Source: Bicyclus anynana (lineage: Eukaryota; Arthropoda; Insecta; Lepidoptera; Nymphalidae). Taken from it: a DNA stretch of 64,000 nt. The stretch spans positions 10,623,971 through 10,687,970 of the forward strand of contig NC_069105.1 in the NCBI RefSeq assembly GCF_947172395.1. Direction: 5' to 3'. Made by a program: the position numbers and the translations under genes. Under the pieces are notes generated by a model. That model had not been told where the DNA came from, did no database searches, and worked only from the letters and a program-made list of their open reading frames with translations. Positions 43,635 through 54,150 of this stretch are shown here, one piece after another. Numbering within the stretch: position 1 is the first letter of the stretch; every line of letters starts with the position of its first letter.

Positions 43635-43935
43635 CAGTCGACAGACGTCCACTGCTTAACATAGGCATCCTGTATGGACTCCAAACACAATGGTCTCGAG
43701 CCGCCAGTATCCAGCGGCTCTCTGCAATCCGCTTTATATCCTCAGTCCAGCTAGTGGGGGGGTCGACAAACACTGCGCTTTCCGGTGCGGGGTCGCCATT
43801 CCAGCACCTTGGGACCCCAACGTCTATTGGCTCTTCGAACTATGTGGCCTGCTCATTACCACATCAGCTTCGCGACTCGCTGAGCTATGTCAGTGAGTTT
43901 GGTTCGTCTTCCTAATTCGATCACGATCGTAAGGG
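43626..43935 (-). pseudogene. RTE-like fragment
   Basis: Minus-strand RTE ORF2 3' end overlapping the end of the mini-element: 'GACGTCCACTGCTTAAC', 'GTCTCGAGCCGCCAGTATCC', 'CACCTTGGGACCCCAACG', 'CATCAGCTTCGCGACTCG'. Truncated at about 43935. Confidence 0.82.
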
Positions 43936-44738
43936 TTTTATAATATTGTAATTACTATGCTATTTGAGAGAAATTCAACCAAAAAATACGTACATCACTT
44001 TTTCCATTACTCGAGAGAAGGGGCTCCAATTGTTTTTTGTCAAACTTGTCTATTAGGCATACTTCGTGGATGCTAAAATAAAAAGTTATATTTTTTATTA
44101 GACATAAGTGCAGGCGTTCTGTGTTCTGTGTCATGCGTTTTGCGCAACGCATGTAACTTTATGCCAACCCTGCTGACCGGCAGTCAGGCCGCTGCGTGCT
44201 CTCTGCGTGGTGCTAAGACATTATCGAGAAAGCGGAGCGCGAAACACAGAACGCAGAACGACTGAATTTTTGTCTGCGCGGGGCCCCGACATACAAATTT
44301 GTAGCTTTAACAGTCGAAATTCGGCTTTAAGTAAATTGGGGCACCGTATTATGAGGTGGGTAAGTAGCGTGCACTTCATAGATACACAAATGCACTGCCT
44401 ACCCTGAGGACTCAATACAAACTATGACCTACATAGTTACATAGTATACATAGTTGGACAAGGAATTTTCCAATGTTTACTTATAGTGCATAACCTAATT
44501 AAAAACCTTATGCACGTCATTGAGGGTTTGAATCCTGGGTCATGCTATGAAATATCGATATGTCGTCAAGTACCGTCCATCCCGTTAATTTTCATTGACA
44601 TAATAATAGTGAGCGTCAAATATCACCCTAAACCCACCAACTCGCAATGACGCAGCGTGGTGAGTCTAAGCTCCGAAAATCCCCCTAAAAGGAAAGGCCT
44701 GTTCTGATGTAAATTATGTTACACTCATCATCATCATT
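43936..44738. other. Non-coding stretch, no gene seen
   Basis: 44100-44420 holds frames on both strands without a domain. 44550-44710 ('CCCACCAACTCGCAATGACG') shares words with 56270-56350, a dispersed repeat of unknown class. Confidence 0.45.
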
Positions 44739-44739
44739 A

Positions 44740-45075
44740 ACAACATATATATTCGGCTCACTGTTGAGCACGAGTCTGCTTTCATAGAATGAGAAGGGTT
44801 AGGTTATATAGTAGGTAGGTAGGTAGGTACACCGTACTAGCCCAATGCGGATTGGCAGACTTCACACACGTAGATAATTAAGAAAATTCTTGCAGGTTGG
44901 TTATATAGGTATGCAGGTTTCCTCACGAGGTTTGTTCTTCACCGTTTGAGACACGAGATATTTAAATTGTAAAAAGCACAAATGCAAAGTTGGTGGTGCA
45001 TGCCAATGATTGGATTCGACCCTACGCCCTATGAATCGAGGGCTGAGGTCCTATCCACTGGGCTATCACGGCATT
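44740..45075 (-). mobile_element. SINE-B with internal expansions
   Basis: Minus-strand SINE-B from 'ATTCGGCTCACTGTTGAGC' to 'CACTGGGCTATCACGGC'. A (GGTA)n insertion is at 44810-44828 and a 16-base insertion near 44905. Confidence 0.82.
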
Positions 45076-46312
45076 TTAACATTACACATAACATATTCAT
45101 AAAGTATACGTATAGTGTCTATGAAGCTAAGGGCGTGCCGTCACACTAGAAATGACATCCATCGGATTGACATACATTGTCTATGCTCATACTTAAACAA
45201 TTTAAAGGTCGACATCTTGCATGATTTATGACATACTTTTAAATAGTTAAAGAAGTCGGAAGTTTTATTTTATTTCGCTATTCTCCGCAAAAATACCGAC
45301 GAACCCAGGCGACAACGACATCCAAATCAAAAAAAAATATTTTACGTAAATCGTAAGTATTTTTACATCGAAACTAAAGCATTATCAGGCCATGTTAAGT
45401 TGCAAAATCTCAAGAGAGAATAACTAAGAGATAAACAAATCAACGTCATTTTAAAAATAATTGCAAAATGAGAATTCTAAGATTAAAAATTCCAAAAGAT
45501 AAGCCTGAAAATTTAAAATAAACGTTCGTGGATCCAATTAAATTTAAAAAATACGGATTAGAGCAAAATCAACATAATAATTTCTAAGAGCAACGAGAAC
45601 AACTGGTATAACAAATTTACAAACAATATAATTATACCGTTTCGAAAACATAAAATAAAAAATCAGGTAGGCACTTCTCGGGTGCAATTTCTCAAAAAAT
45701 AAACGAACATCGGACCTTATTATCTCATCTCCAGGCCGCATCAGACTGCTCTCTTTTATTTCCTCGTCGGAAAACATCATAGATTTTGTTAGGTGTTTCA
45801 ATTATTTTCTCAACAAAAAACACACGCACGTCAAACTTTCGTTTTTTCGGGACGCCGTCTATTATTTTTCACGACCTTTCATTATTTTCGTTTCCATGAC
45901 CACATTCGAAATATTATTTGATTTTGGTTTTCTTTTTTTTTATCGCGCAATAAAACTTCATCGGCGAACTGCAAAATGTTACTGGCTGTTAATAATAATA
46001 TGTAACCTCTTTTGAACTTTAAAAGGTCAATACCCCGAAAGCGCTGCGTTCAGAAATTATTGTTTTACATAAAAAATATATTCAAAAAACTTAAAAATTA
46101 TTATTTCATATTTTTTATAATTAATGAAAATATTGTGATAATGTGGTTTATTTTTTATATGTTTTCTGTGGCAAGGCATAATTATTATTGTAATAATTAT
46201 AGATTTTTTGTTAGTAAGGCATTATAAATGATTGTAATATTTATTTCTTAGATACATAGATAATTTACTGACTTTATTATTAGATTTGCAACCTCAACCT
46301 CCATACTTACTA
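45076..46312. other. Non-coding stretch, no gene seen
   Basis: The minus frame 45544-45801 starts near AATTATTTTCTC and reads acidic residues, but lacks an acceptor/donor context and a domain. AT-rich elsewhere. Confidence 0.4.
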
Positions 46313-46385
46313 ATTCTCGGTCAAGGGATGGCGCATTCGGAACCCTCGTAACTTTTATTTTAAGTTTATTTATAACTTTTTTTAA
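46313..46385 (+). mobile_element. LINE 3' region fragment
   Basis: 'GGAACCCTCGTAACTTTTATT' is the complement of the block at 10990-11040. Confidence 0.55.
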
Positions 46386-46619
46386 ATAATGTAAAAAAAA
46401 TAGTGAATGTGTCATGACGTACCATGACGATGTTATTTGAACAAAAGTTTTAAATGAATAAAGCAATTTTCATTCGTTTTGAGTTAATACGATTTTGACC
46501 ACCTCATCTAGTCTACGCAGCTTCGGATTAAGCGGTCTTAGGTTCGAATCCTGATATGACCATTGATCTAAAAATTCAATCTAAATAATATACATTTTGA
46601 CGAATTATTGTCAATAGCT

Positions 46620-46900
46620 ATGTCGGTGACTTTGATTTTTCTGCGGATCTCCTCATTTCTGATTCGATCACGCAGAGATACTCATAACATAGCTCGTTCC
46701 ATCGCCCGCTGTGTGACGCTGAGCCTTCTTATGAGGCCCATAGTTAGCGACCAAGTTTCGGAACCATAGGTCATCACTGGCAACACGCACTGTTCGAAGA
46801 CAGGGGCTTCAGGCACTGAGGAATATCGGACGAAAAGATGTCGCAAAGTTTCCCGAATGCAGCCCAGCCGAGTTGGATTCGCCAGATCATCTCTTTCTCG
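46620..46900 (-). pseudogene. RTE-like fragment, more internal part
   Basis: On the minus strand: RNEEIRRK-type, RAMERAMSISLRDRIR-type and VMTYGSETWSL-type sequence, corresponding to 23545-23720 plus about 100 bases further upstream in ORF2. The 3' end is missing. Confidence 0.8.
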
Positions 46901-47363
46901 AAATTGGACCTACCTAACTGGATCATATGTTCTAGTTCTTTGTAGATGGATCAACAAATATGATAATATAAAATATAATATTTACGATGGACTTAATTAG
47001 ACGACATTTCAATGTGATACAAAAAAGGCCTATACACAAGGAGGCAAGCAAGCTCGAATATCTTTGCTTGAATATTTTCCAAAGTGGTTTGTTATAACGT
47101 CTAAGTGGTTTGCTCATTTCGCCGACCACTCGATGTGGAGGGCGCTCAGACTTGCTCAGTGTTTTGAATGAAATATCTCTTGTTAATAAAAATGTTTTTG
47201 AGATTATTTTACTTTACTCGTGTTGAATTATTTTGTATTTCTCTCATTTATTTATTAGTTCTTATTTTAACAATGTCAATATAAATATAAAATACAAAAC
47301 ACTATTAAAAAATTATAAAAAAAATAACCCTCCCGCTGCGGGACATTTGAGTGCCCATGCAAT

Positions 47364-47520
47364 TGGTCAGGGCTCCAGAGTGAGGAACCTCCTCACAATA
47401 CGCGCCGTCTCAAGAATCACTGCCTTCTGTATCCGACTCTTGATCCAACAGTTAAGCGAAAGCTTCTAAGGTGTTGGTCGAAGCTTTTCGCTATAAGACC
47501 ATTGACTGGAACAATAATAG
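47364..47520 (-). pseudogene. Retroelement ORF C-terminal fragment
   Basis: Minus frame 1: 'VESTIIVPVNGLIAKSFDQH'; after a one-base shift: 'IKSRIQKAVILETARIVRRF' then 'LTLEP' and stop. I recognise this as the extreme C-terminus of a lepidopteran reverse-transcriptase-containing protein. Two consecutive frames with consistent content point to a recent frameshift. Confidence 0.55.
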
Positions 47521-47762
47521 TTGACTCAACATTTCATTTTTTACTTTTATAATGTTCCTTGGTTTTTATGATTACAGCTTTATACCTACAGATTAAAGAA
47601 TCATAGGCAGATAGAGGGTACCGAACATGACTGTGTCGTAGCCGCTCCAAATATAAAATTCAAAAACGAATACATTCTAGTCAGTACGACACGCAGCATT
47701 TTCAATATTATTCAAGAAAAATGGCGTCTTAAGTTTTTAAATATTTTAAGAACGGTTCACAA

Positions 47763-47995
47763 AGATTCCGGAGGGTGTGGGTTCGAATCCGGTCCGGGGC
47801 ATGCACCTCCAACTTTTCAGTTGTGTGCATTTTATGAAATTAATTATCAAGTGTCTCAAACGGTGAAGGAAACCTGCATACCTACCTGAGATATTTTTTA
47901 ATTCTCTACGTGTGTGGATTATTATTCGTTTAACTCTTCTCATTCTGACAGGAGACTCGTGCTCAACAGCGAGCGGAACGTGGGTTGTCAATAAA
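47763..47995 (+). mobile_element. SINE-B, head truncated
   Basis: Begins inside the tRNA-like head at 'GATTCCGGAGGGTGTGGG', carries the B box and body, lacks the 'ATCGTGAGG' segment, ends 'GGAACGTGGGTTGTCAAT'. Confidence 0.82.
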
Positions 47996-48228
47996 AATTT
48001 TGTTGTCAATGATGAATACCTACAGGTTAATGATTCTTAACCGGTGGTCCCTGGAACTATTCCAAGTGGTGGTTCGCGTAGCTATCCTGATTTTTCTAAA
48101 GGAAATCAATTTTAAAATGAACTGTGCATTTATACATGACTTTCCATAAACAACAGGAAGGAAACTGAAAGGAAGAACATAAGGGTTATTAATAAGTTGA
48201 TAATAAGGTAGGGTAATGATCTGTTTTT

Positions 48229-48975
48229 AGCGACATCTGTGAACACTACTCAATATTAAGTGAAGGGTTTGCTTAGTCTATTTACACATTTATGTGTGAA
48301 CTATTTCGCCTGGCGTGTGTGTCGCTCAGTGATTCAGTCTCTTGTACAAGGTTGTTCTATAATGTGCCGCTAGATGGCAGTAACATATTATTTTAACATT
48401 TAATATTCCGGCACGCTGCTAGATGGCGTTAAAATTTAGCCACAATAATACTCAATTTTTTTTTTTTTTTGGTTTTTTTTTTTATTTAAAGAATACAATA
48501 GGGAACTTAAGCTAACTTATCCTAATAACTATACAAATCATGCCCACGTGGAAATTCTCAATTGAAATTTATTTCACTTAGACGAGATGGCAGTGACATA
48601 TTACGCCCATTATTTTCAAATATCACACTAAAAAAATATATATTTAACTAACATTCTGACAGGACTATTTAATTTTCTTACAATAAAGTATTTTTCTGTA
48701 CAAAATGAAACATTAAAGTATTAAAAAAAAATAGCGACATCTGTGAACGCTACTTTATTATTTAAGGGGTTTGTCTAGTTCGCCATCTATACTATTATGT
48801 GTAAACTATCTCGCACGTCATGGGTCTGTATTCTAAATGTGTCGTTCAGTGGTTCAGTCTCTTGTACAACGTTGTTCTATAGTGTGCCGCTAGATGGCAG
48901 TAACATATTGTTTTAACATTTAATATTCCGGGACGCTGCTAGATGGCGCTAAAATTTAGTCACAAAAATATTAAA
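48229..48975. repeat. Two direct copies of a 230-245-bp segment
   Basis: Both copies have 'AGCGACATCTGTGAAC', 'TTCAGTCTCTTGTACAA', 'TGCCGCTAGATGGCAGTAAC' and 'CGCTGCTAGATGGCG' (48229-48455; 48733-48975). The spacer contains a poly-T run at 48460-48484. Confidence 0.85.
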
Positions 48976-49715
48976 TTGAATTTTATTTTCACTATCTTAT
49001 CAGTTATTATAAAATTATTACAATTTAATAAATAATTAGTTAATTATTAATCAACTGCTATTCTATATTTCAGTCACACTACAGAAATGCTAGATATTAT
49101 ATTTTTTCATTTTATTAATACTTCCTGGTCGGTAGGTATGTACAATATTTTATAATTGAATTTTTGATTTGAAATTGAATTTGAATGAAAAAATTGAAAT
49201 TGAATTAAAAAATGATATTTAAAAATTAAATCATCGATGTATTATGGAAAATTGTATATAAAAACTTAGGTACCTACCTAGTCATTTTTCTTGATTAATA
49301 TTGAAAATTAATGATACGACGCTTCGTGTCGAACTGACTCGAGAAAGACGTACCTATTTGTTTTTGGAATGTAAATAGGTTGTTTTCTTATTTTAGGTAA
49401 GTAGGTACCAGCGTGGTGACCTACTTAAGTTCTAGCCCCTCTTATTCTGAAAGGAGACTCTAACTGTAGGTAATTATTGATTATTGGTATAATATTAATT
49501 TACGTAATTGTTGTTTGTGTTACTTAAATATTGAAATACAAATTATGAATTTTGTATATGCGGAATGTTAAGGTTACGCGTGACTTTTGTTTTTTTATGG
49601 GTTTCACCGGCTTCACCGCGTGACGTCCTGAACTTGTGACTACTGGATGTAGGGTTAAGGAATTCCTTGACGATCGATCAACACTCCCCGTTCTCTGCTC
49701 GTGTTGTTCTCCCTG
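48976..49715. other. Non-coding stretch, no gene seen
   Basis: AT-rich. A possible SINE-B scrap at 49410-49460 ('CCCCTCTTATTCTGAAAGG'). Confidence 0.45.
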
Positions 49716-49721
49716 CCTAGC

Positions 49722-49990
49722 CAAATTTGGTAAATCCTATTAGAGCATTCTTGGATACTCCTTCTAATATAGAGCTAGATGCATTTCTAGAGAAGCCAAG
49801 GTCTTTAAGCAAGTTATAGAGTGATTTTGCTGGTAATCCTCTCGCACCTACTTCTACGGCGTACAGACTAACTACATAGCCATTTTTAGTTAGTTCATCT
49901 GTTAGGTGATAATATTTATTCACTTTTATACTGTGGTCCTTCGGAATGTTAGTCTCCAACGGCACAGTAAGCTCTACAAGTACTATTCGC
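49722..49990 (-). pseudogene. Retroelement ORF C-terminal fragment
   Basis: The minus reading contains 'VELTVPLETNIPKDHSIKV', 'NGYVVSLYAVEVGARGLPAK', 'SLYNLLKDLGFSRNASS', then a stop. The 'ELTVP.E.N' start and 'EVG.RG' motif are typical of the region after the RT domain in invertebrate retroelement proteins. About 85 codons open. Confidence 0.6.
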
Positions 49991-50542
49991 TTAGTTTGTA
50001 ATAAGTATCTTTAAATAAACGAATTTTGAAAATGGAATGCGTAACACTTAGCGTAGTTGTGATTAATCATAATCCCATCCTTACCCGTCATTCGCGACAA
50101 CAATGTAAATATGTATTACTTGGTAAGGTGATCAATTACGTACACTACCCGGCAAAGGGAACACGGGCATGAATATTCACTATCTGGGCATCGGGAACTG
50201 GTCCTTATCTGGAGGCATCCCGTCACAAGGAGTAAGATCGAGTGACTATCCACTGCGCTGTTTGTGTTCTTTTGAAGTAAACAAGCGACGCATTAGTGTA
50301 ACGCCGGGTTTATATTTGTCTGACGTGTCGTGAAAAAAGAAAGGGTTATTATGTAACTATATCGTTTTTCATCATATTTTCGTTTTTGCAATCATCTAAC
50401 ATTGTGTTTTCAAAGAAATTAGGTACACAATAATTGTTATTTCACGTAAAGTAACCTTAGTCTAGTAGTGGCAGTAGCAGGTAAATTTATTTTAACGAAA
50501 AACTGATATTTATGTTATTTTGTTGAAATATTTATGTTAGAC
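49991..50542. other. Non-coding stretch with solo foldback arm
   Basis: 50306-50332 ('TTTGTCTGACGTGTCGTG') matches the arm of the foldback at 58406-58571. Nothing else recognised. Confidence 0.5.
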
Positions 50543-50805
50543 GATTGACTCTTGGGTTCGATCCCCGGCTGGGTCGATTGAGGTTTTCTTAATTGGTCTT
50601 CGTGGGAGGCTTTCGGCCATGGCTAGTTACCACACAACCGGCAAAGATGTACCTCCAAGCAATATAGCGTTCCGGTATGTCGTGTAGAAACCGAAAGGGG
50701 TGTGGATTTTTATCCTCCTCCTAACAAGTTAGCCCGCTACCGTCTTAGACTGCATCATCACTTACCATCAAGTGAGATTGTAGTCAAGGGCTAACTTGTA
50801 AAAAT
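50543..50805 (+). mobile_element. SINE-A, head truncated
   Basis: Starts within the head at 'GGGTTCGATCCCCGGCTGG' and runs to 'GGGCTAACTTGTAAAAATG'. Confidence 0.85.
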
Positions 50806-50894
50806 GAAAGTAAAATTTATCTGTCCCATTAGGACCGTGGTAAGCTACCACTAGTAGCTTTTTTGGTAACAAAAACAATAAGGAAGAGTCCATT

Positions 50895-51052
50895 GTAATA
50901 ATCGAAATCTAATCTTAGGAACCGGTCCGATTTGAAAAATTCTTTCAATGTTCTATAGTTCATTTATCGAGGAAGGCTATAAGCTATATCTTATCCCAGT
51001 ATTCCTACGGGAACGAGAACCACGCGAGTGAAAACACGCGGCGTCAGCTAGT
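50895..51052 (+). mobile_element. Helitron-like Lep1-type element, 5' truncated
   Basis: 'CTAATCTTAGGAACCGGTCC', 'CGAGGAAGGCTATAAGC', terminus 'GCGGCGTCAGCTAGT'. Confidence 0.82.
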
Positions 51053-51110
51053 CAATCATAAAGATGAAACGCTAGGAACGAAATTCTAGTCTCAAAAGCC
51101 TATCTTCACC

Positions 51111-51257
51111 CTAAGTAGTAATTTCCCACACCTCGCGTCCGATATCAGCACGCATTCCTCCGCGTACCGGCACGCAGTCCCGCCTGATGACAAATGCTCT
51201 GTCCACCAGCATGATGACGTCACGCACGTGTGATGCGACCTGACGAGCGTACACATC
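51111..51257 (-). CDS. Candidate exon of an unidentified gene
   Basis: Strong acceptor CATTTATTTGACAG precedes GATGTGTACG at 51257. The frame encodes DVYARQVASHVRDVIMLVDR, then AFVIRRDCVPVRGGMRADIG and either stops at TAG (51111-51113) or leaves by a weak donor GAG/GTGTGG (exon end 51132, phase 0). In the second case it could join the 43445 exon, which also starts in phase 0. GC-rich, CpG-containing coding look. No domain recognised. Confidence 0.5.
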   Translation of the reverse strand, partial: DVYARQVASHVRDVIMLVDRAFVIRRDCVPVRGGMRADIGREVWEITT

Positions 51258-51364
51258 CTGTCAAATAAATGATACACATTCAATTTTTCATGATATTTTC
51301 CGCATATGTCAAGCTTGTTAAAAAAGACAATTGTTGTGTATAAAATGATTTTATTGAAATTTGA

Positions 51365-51540
51365 TAGCCTCCTTGGTGCAGTGGTATGCGCGGTGGATTT
51401 ACAAGACGGAGGTCCTGAATTCAATCCCCGGCTGGGCCGATTGAGGTTTTCTAATTGGTCCAGGTCTGGCTGGTGGAAGGCTTCGGCCGTGGCTAGTTAC
51501 CACCCTACCGACAAAAACGTACCGCCAAGCGATTTAGTAC
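51365..51540 (+). mobile_element. SINE-A, 3' truncated
   Basis: Head 'GCCTCCTTGGTGCAGTGG' to 'CCGCCAAGCGATTTAG'. Runs directly into a different tandem repeat. Confidence 0.85.
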
Positions 51541-52010
51541 TTGTAACTATGTCTGTAAGAAAATCTTGGAATCTTAAGTTGTCCCACTTCCCAGTTTTCG
51601 ATTAGGATGAAATTTAGTACGCGCTCTGAGTTCTGATGACAATACATGACGAGCTAAGAAATGTCATTACAAATCCAATATGGCGGCCTCCCCAACCTTG
51701 TTACTATGTATAAAAGAAAATCTTGGAATCTTAATTTGACCCACTTCCCAGTTTTCGATTAGAGTGAAATTTTGCACACGCTCTGAATTCTGATGATAAT
51801 AAATGTCATTACAAATCCAATATGGCGGCCTCCCCAATCACTATAACTATGTTGGAAAGACAAGTCTTGGAATCTTAATTTGAATCACTTCCCGGTATTC
51901 GTGTAGGATGAAATTTTGCACACACTCTGAATTCTGTATTGTCAATACATGACTAGCTAAGAAACGTCATTACAAATCCAATATGGCGGCATCCACAAGA
52001 TGGCGGACTG
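51541..52010. repeat. Three-copy tandem repeat, about 150 bp
   Basis: 'CTTGGAATCTTAA', 'CACTTCCCAGTTTTCG', 'CATTACAAATCCAATATGG', 'CGGCCTCCCCAA' recur with starts at 51565, 51722 and 51866. Copy two lacks 'CATGACGAGCTAAGAAA'. Confidence 0.9.
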
Positions 52011-52625
52011 GCTGTTTGAAATCTACCCCCTTGATATGGATATCAAATGAAAGAGTTTGCTGTCAGGAATACGGAAAAATAGTCATGTGACTTAAATACA
52101 ATATTTGTAATTTTTAGTTATTATTATCTGTCTACATACTTGTCTGTCTACGCGTGGATGACTGTTTTCAAACTTGATGATGGGTGAAGTTTACAAAGGC
52201 TTTCGTTATAGAAAGTAGAAATCATGAATATTTACGAACACTGCTAATAACTGAAATTTACTATCATCGCAAAACGTTTCTTGAAAATACACTTAAGCAC
52301 TAATGATTCTTTATTGTCTGTGAACCGGCCGGACACAGACAACAAATAACAATTTCAATGAGCATAAAACACAATACATTACTGTGTATAGTTATTTTGC
52401 AAGTGAGTGTACGGTGATATCTTAGAGAAAATGGTCGCATACTCCATTATGCGCCGCTAACAATAATTCTGTCTCGTATTTTACAATTTTCTGAATAAGT
52501 GTCTTGTTATGAGGAGGTTGTTATGTGCAGGTGGGATGGCTTTATGCAGCAGATATTAATTACATAACCATGTAATAACTTTTATGGATGAGATGTTAGT
52601 AGAACGAGTGTAATTATAAAGTCTT
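52011..52625. other. Non-coding stretch, no gene seen
   Basis: No coherent frame or known repeat. Confidence 0.45.
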
Positions 52626-52627
52626 AG

Positions 52628-52950
52628 TTCCTCCTTGACGCAGTGGTATGCGCGGTGGATTCACAAGACGGAGGTCCTGGGTTCGATCCCCGGCTGGGCC
52701 GATTGAGGTTTTCTTAATTGGTCCTGGTCTGGCTGGTGGGAGGCTTAGGCCGTGGCTAGTTACCACCCTACCGACAAAGATTTGCCGCCAAGCGATTTAG
52801 CGTTGCGGTACGATGTCGTGTAGAAACCGAAAGGAATGTGGATTTTCATTCTCCTCCTACCAAGTTAGCCCGCCCCGCTTCCATCTTAGACTGCATCTTC
52901 ACTTACCATCAGGTGAGACTTTAGTCAAGGGGTAACTTTAAAAAAAAAGT
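52628..52950 (+). mobile_element. SINE-A, full length
   Basis: Head 'TCCTCCTTGACGCAGTGG', B box, complete body with an extra CCCCG near 52870, ends in A-rich tail. Confidence 0.88.
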
Positions 52951-53186
52951 TCTTAATGTGAATGTCTTAGACAAATAACCTAATAGACCCGTAACACCTA
53001 ACAATTTTTCACTCCAAAAGCCACATCTGTGACTACGATTAAGAATAAAATATTTATTACAGTTCTTTCAACCGCTGTATCACGGAAATGACAATACTTA
53101 TGAAAAAAGTGTGATTTTCAGGGATTACAGCATTCCATCTCATAAACAGAACATCTACTCGTATGTTATAGTCATTTTATTTTATA

Positions 53187-53416
53187 CTAGCTGACTCGTC
53201 GCGGTTTCACGCGCGTGGTTCATGTTCCCGTAGGAATACGGGGATAATATATAGCCTAGGCAATAGGCTATATATAATCCCCGTATATCTTCGATAAATG
53301 GGCTATCTATTACTGAAAGAATTTTTTAAATCGGACCAGTAGTTCCTGAGATTAGCGCGTTCAACCAAACGAACAAACAAACTCTTCAGCTTTATATATT
53401 AGTATACAGTATAGAT
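53187..53416 (-). mobile_element. Helitron-like Lep1-type element with snapback
   Basis: CTAGCTGACTCGTCGCGG to TTAGTATACAGTATAGAT. It contains an extra inverted duplication at 53239-53283 (GGGGATAATATATAGCCT...AGGCTATATATAATCCCC). Confidence 0.85.
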
Positions 53417-53980
53417 AAGTAATTATACAATTTAATCAATCAATGCAATAAATATAACAGCACATCCTCTTATTCTTATATCTACATACAAACATCGACG
53501 GCGATAGGTTGGTGGTAACTTTGCCGGGAGGTAACTAGCCACGACCGATGCCAACCATCAGTCCAACACATATGCTGTTGCACTACTGCATAAAGCTTAT
53601 CACATATCGACAGCAATTCGATCTAGTAAACGAAAATGTCTCGTTGATCGTTGTCGTCCGTTCCACTATTTGTTGTACGCTGGTCCTATAAAATCGTGCA
53701 CCTTATTCCACATTGGATAAAGAGTATAATGGTATAAAAAATTACATCTTCCTATATTGAATACGGTTACCATTATTCTTAATGTTTGTGGATTATTCTT
53801 TCGTTTCTAGTTATTATTAAACTATAGCGGATGCTATAAGTTTTAACGGTACTTTCCATTCCTGAAGAATACGGAGGTAAATAAAGTCTTTGTATAAAGT
53901 GAAGATGTAGCTTTACACTAAAAGTTAATTTAAATACATTTTTTTCGTCAAACTCTCAGTAGCAGTCAGGAAGAGCACGC
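53417..53980. other. Non-coding stretch, no gene seen
   Basis: 53510-53560 has weak SINE-A-like words ('GGTAACTAGCCACGACC'). Otherwise nothing. Confidence 0.45.
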
Positions 53981-53984
53981 TAAA

Positions 53985-54150
53985 TCGTCGTGAGGAAACT
54001 TGCATATCTGAGAATTTTCTTAATTCTCTAGGTGTGTGAAGTCTGCCAATCCACATTTGGTCAGCGTGGTGGACTATTGGCCTAAGCCCTCTCATTCTGA
54101 GATTCAAGCTCAACAGTGAGCCGTACAAGGGTTTGTCAATGATAATTAAT
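53985..54150 (+). mobile_element. SINE-B, 5' truncated
   Basis: 'ATCGTCGTGAGGAAACTTGC', 'GTGAAGTCTGCCAATCC', 'GTGGACTATTGGCCTAAG', ends 'CAGTGAGCCGTACAAGG'. Confidence 0.82.

Noticed and set aside
44207..44415. Overlapping plus and minus frames of about 65 codons
   Set aside because: No domain, no splice context, and the mirror frames suggest chance openness in a GC-richer patch.
45660..45825. Minus-strand reading resembling a MADF-type segment (IYDVFRRGNKREQSDAAW)
   Set aside because: Only a weak pattern match, an early stop, and no splice borders.
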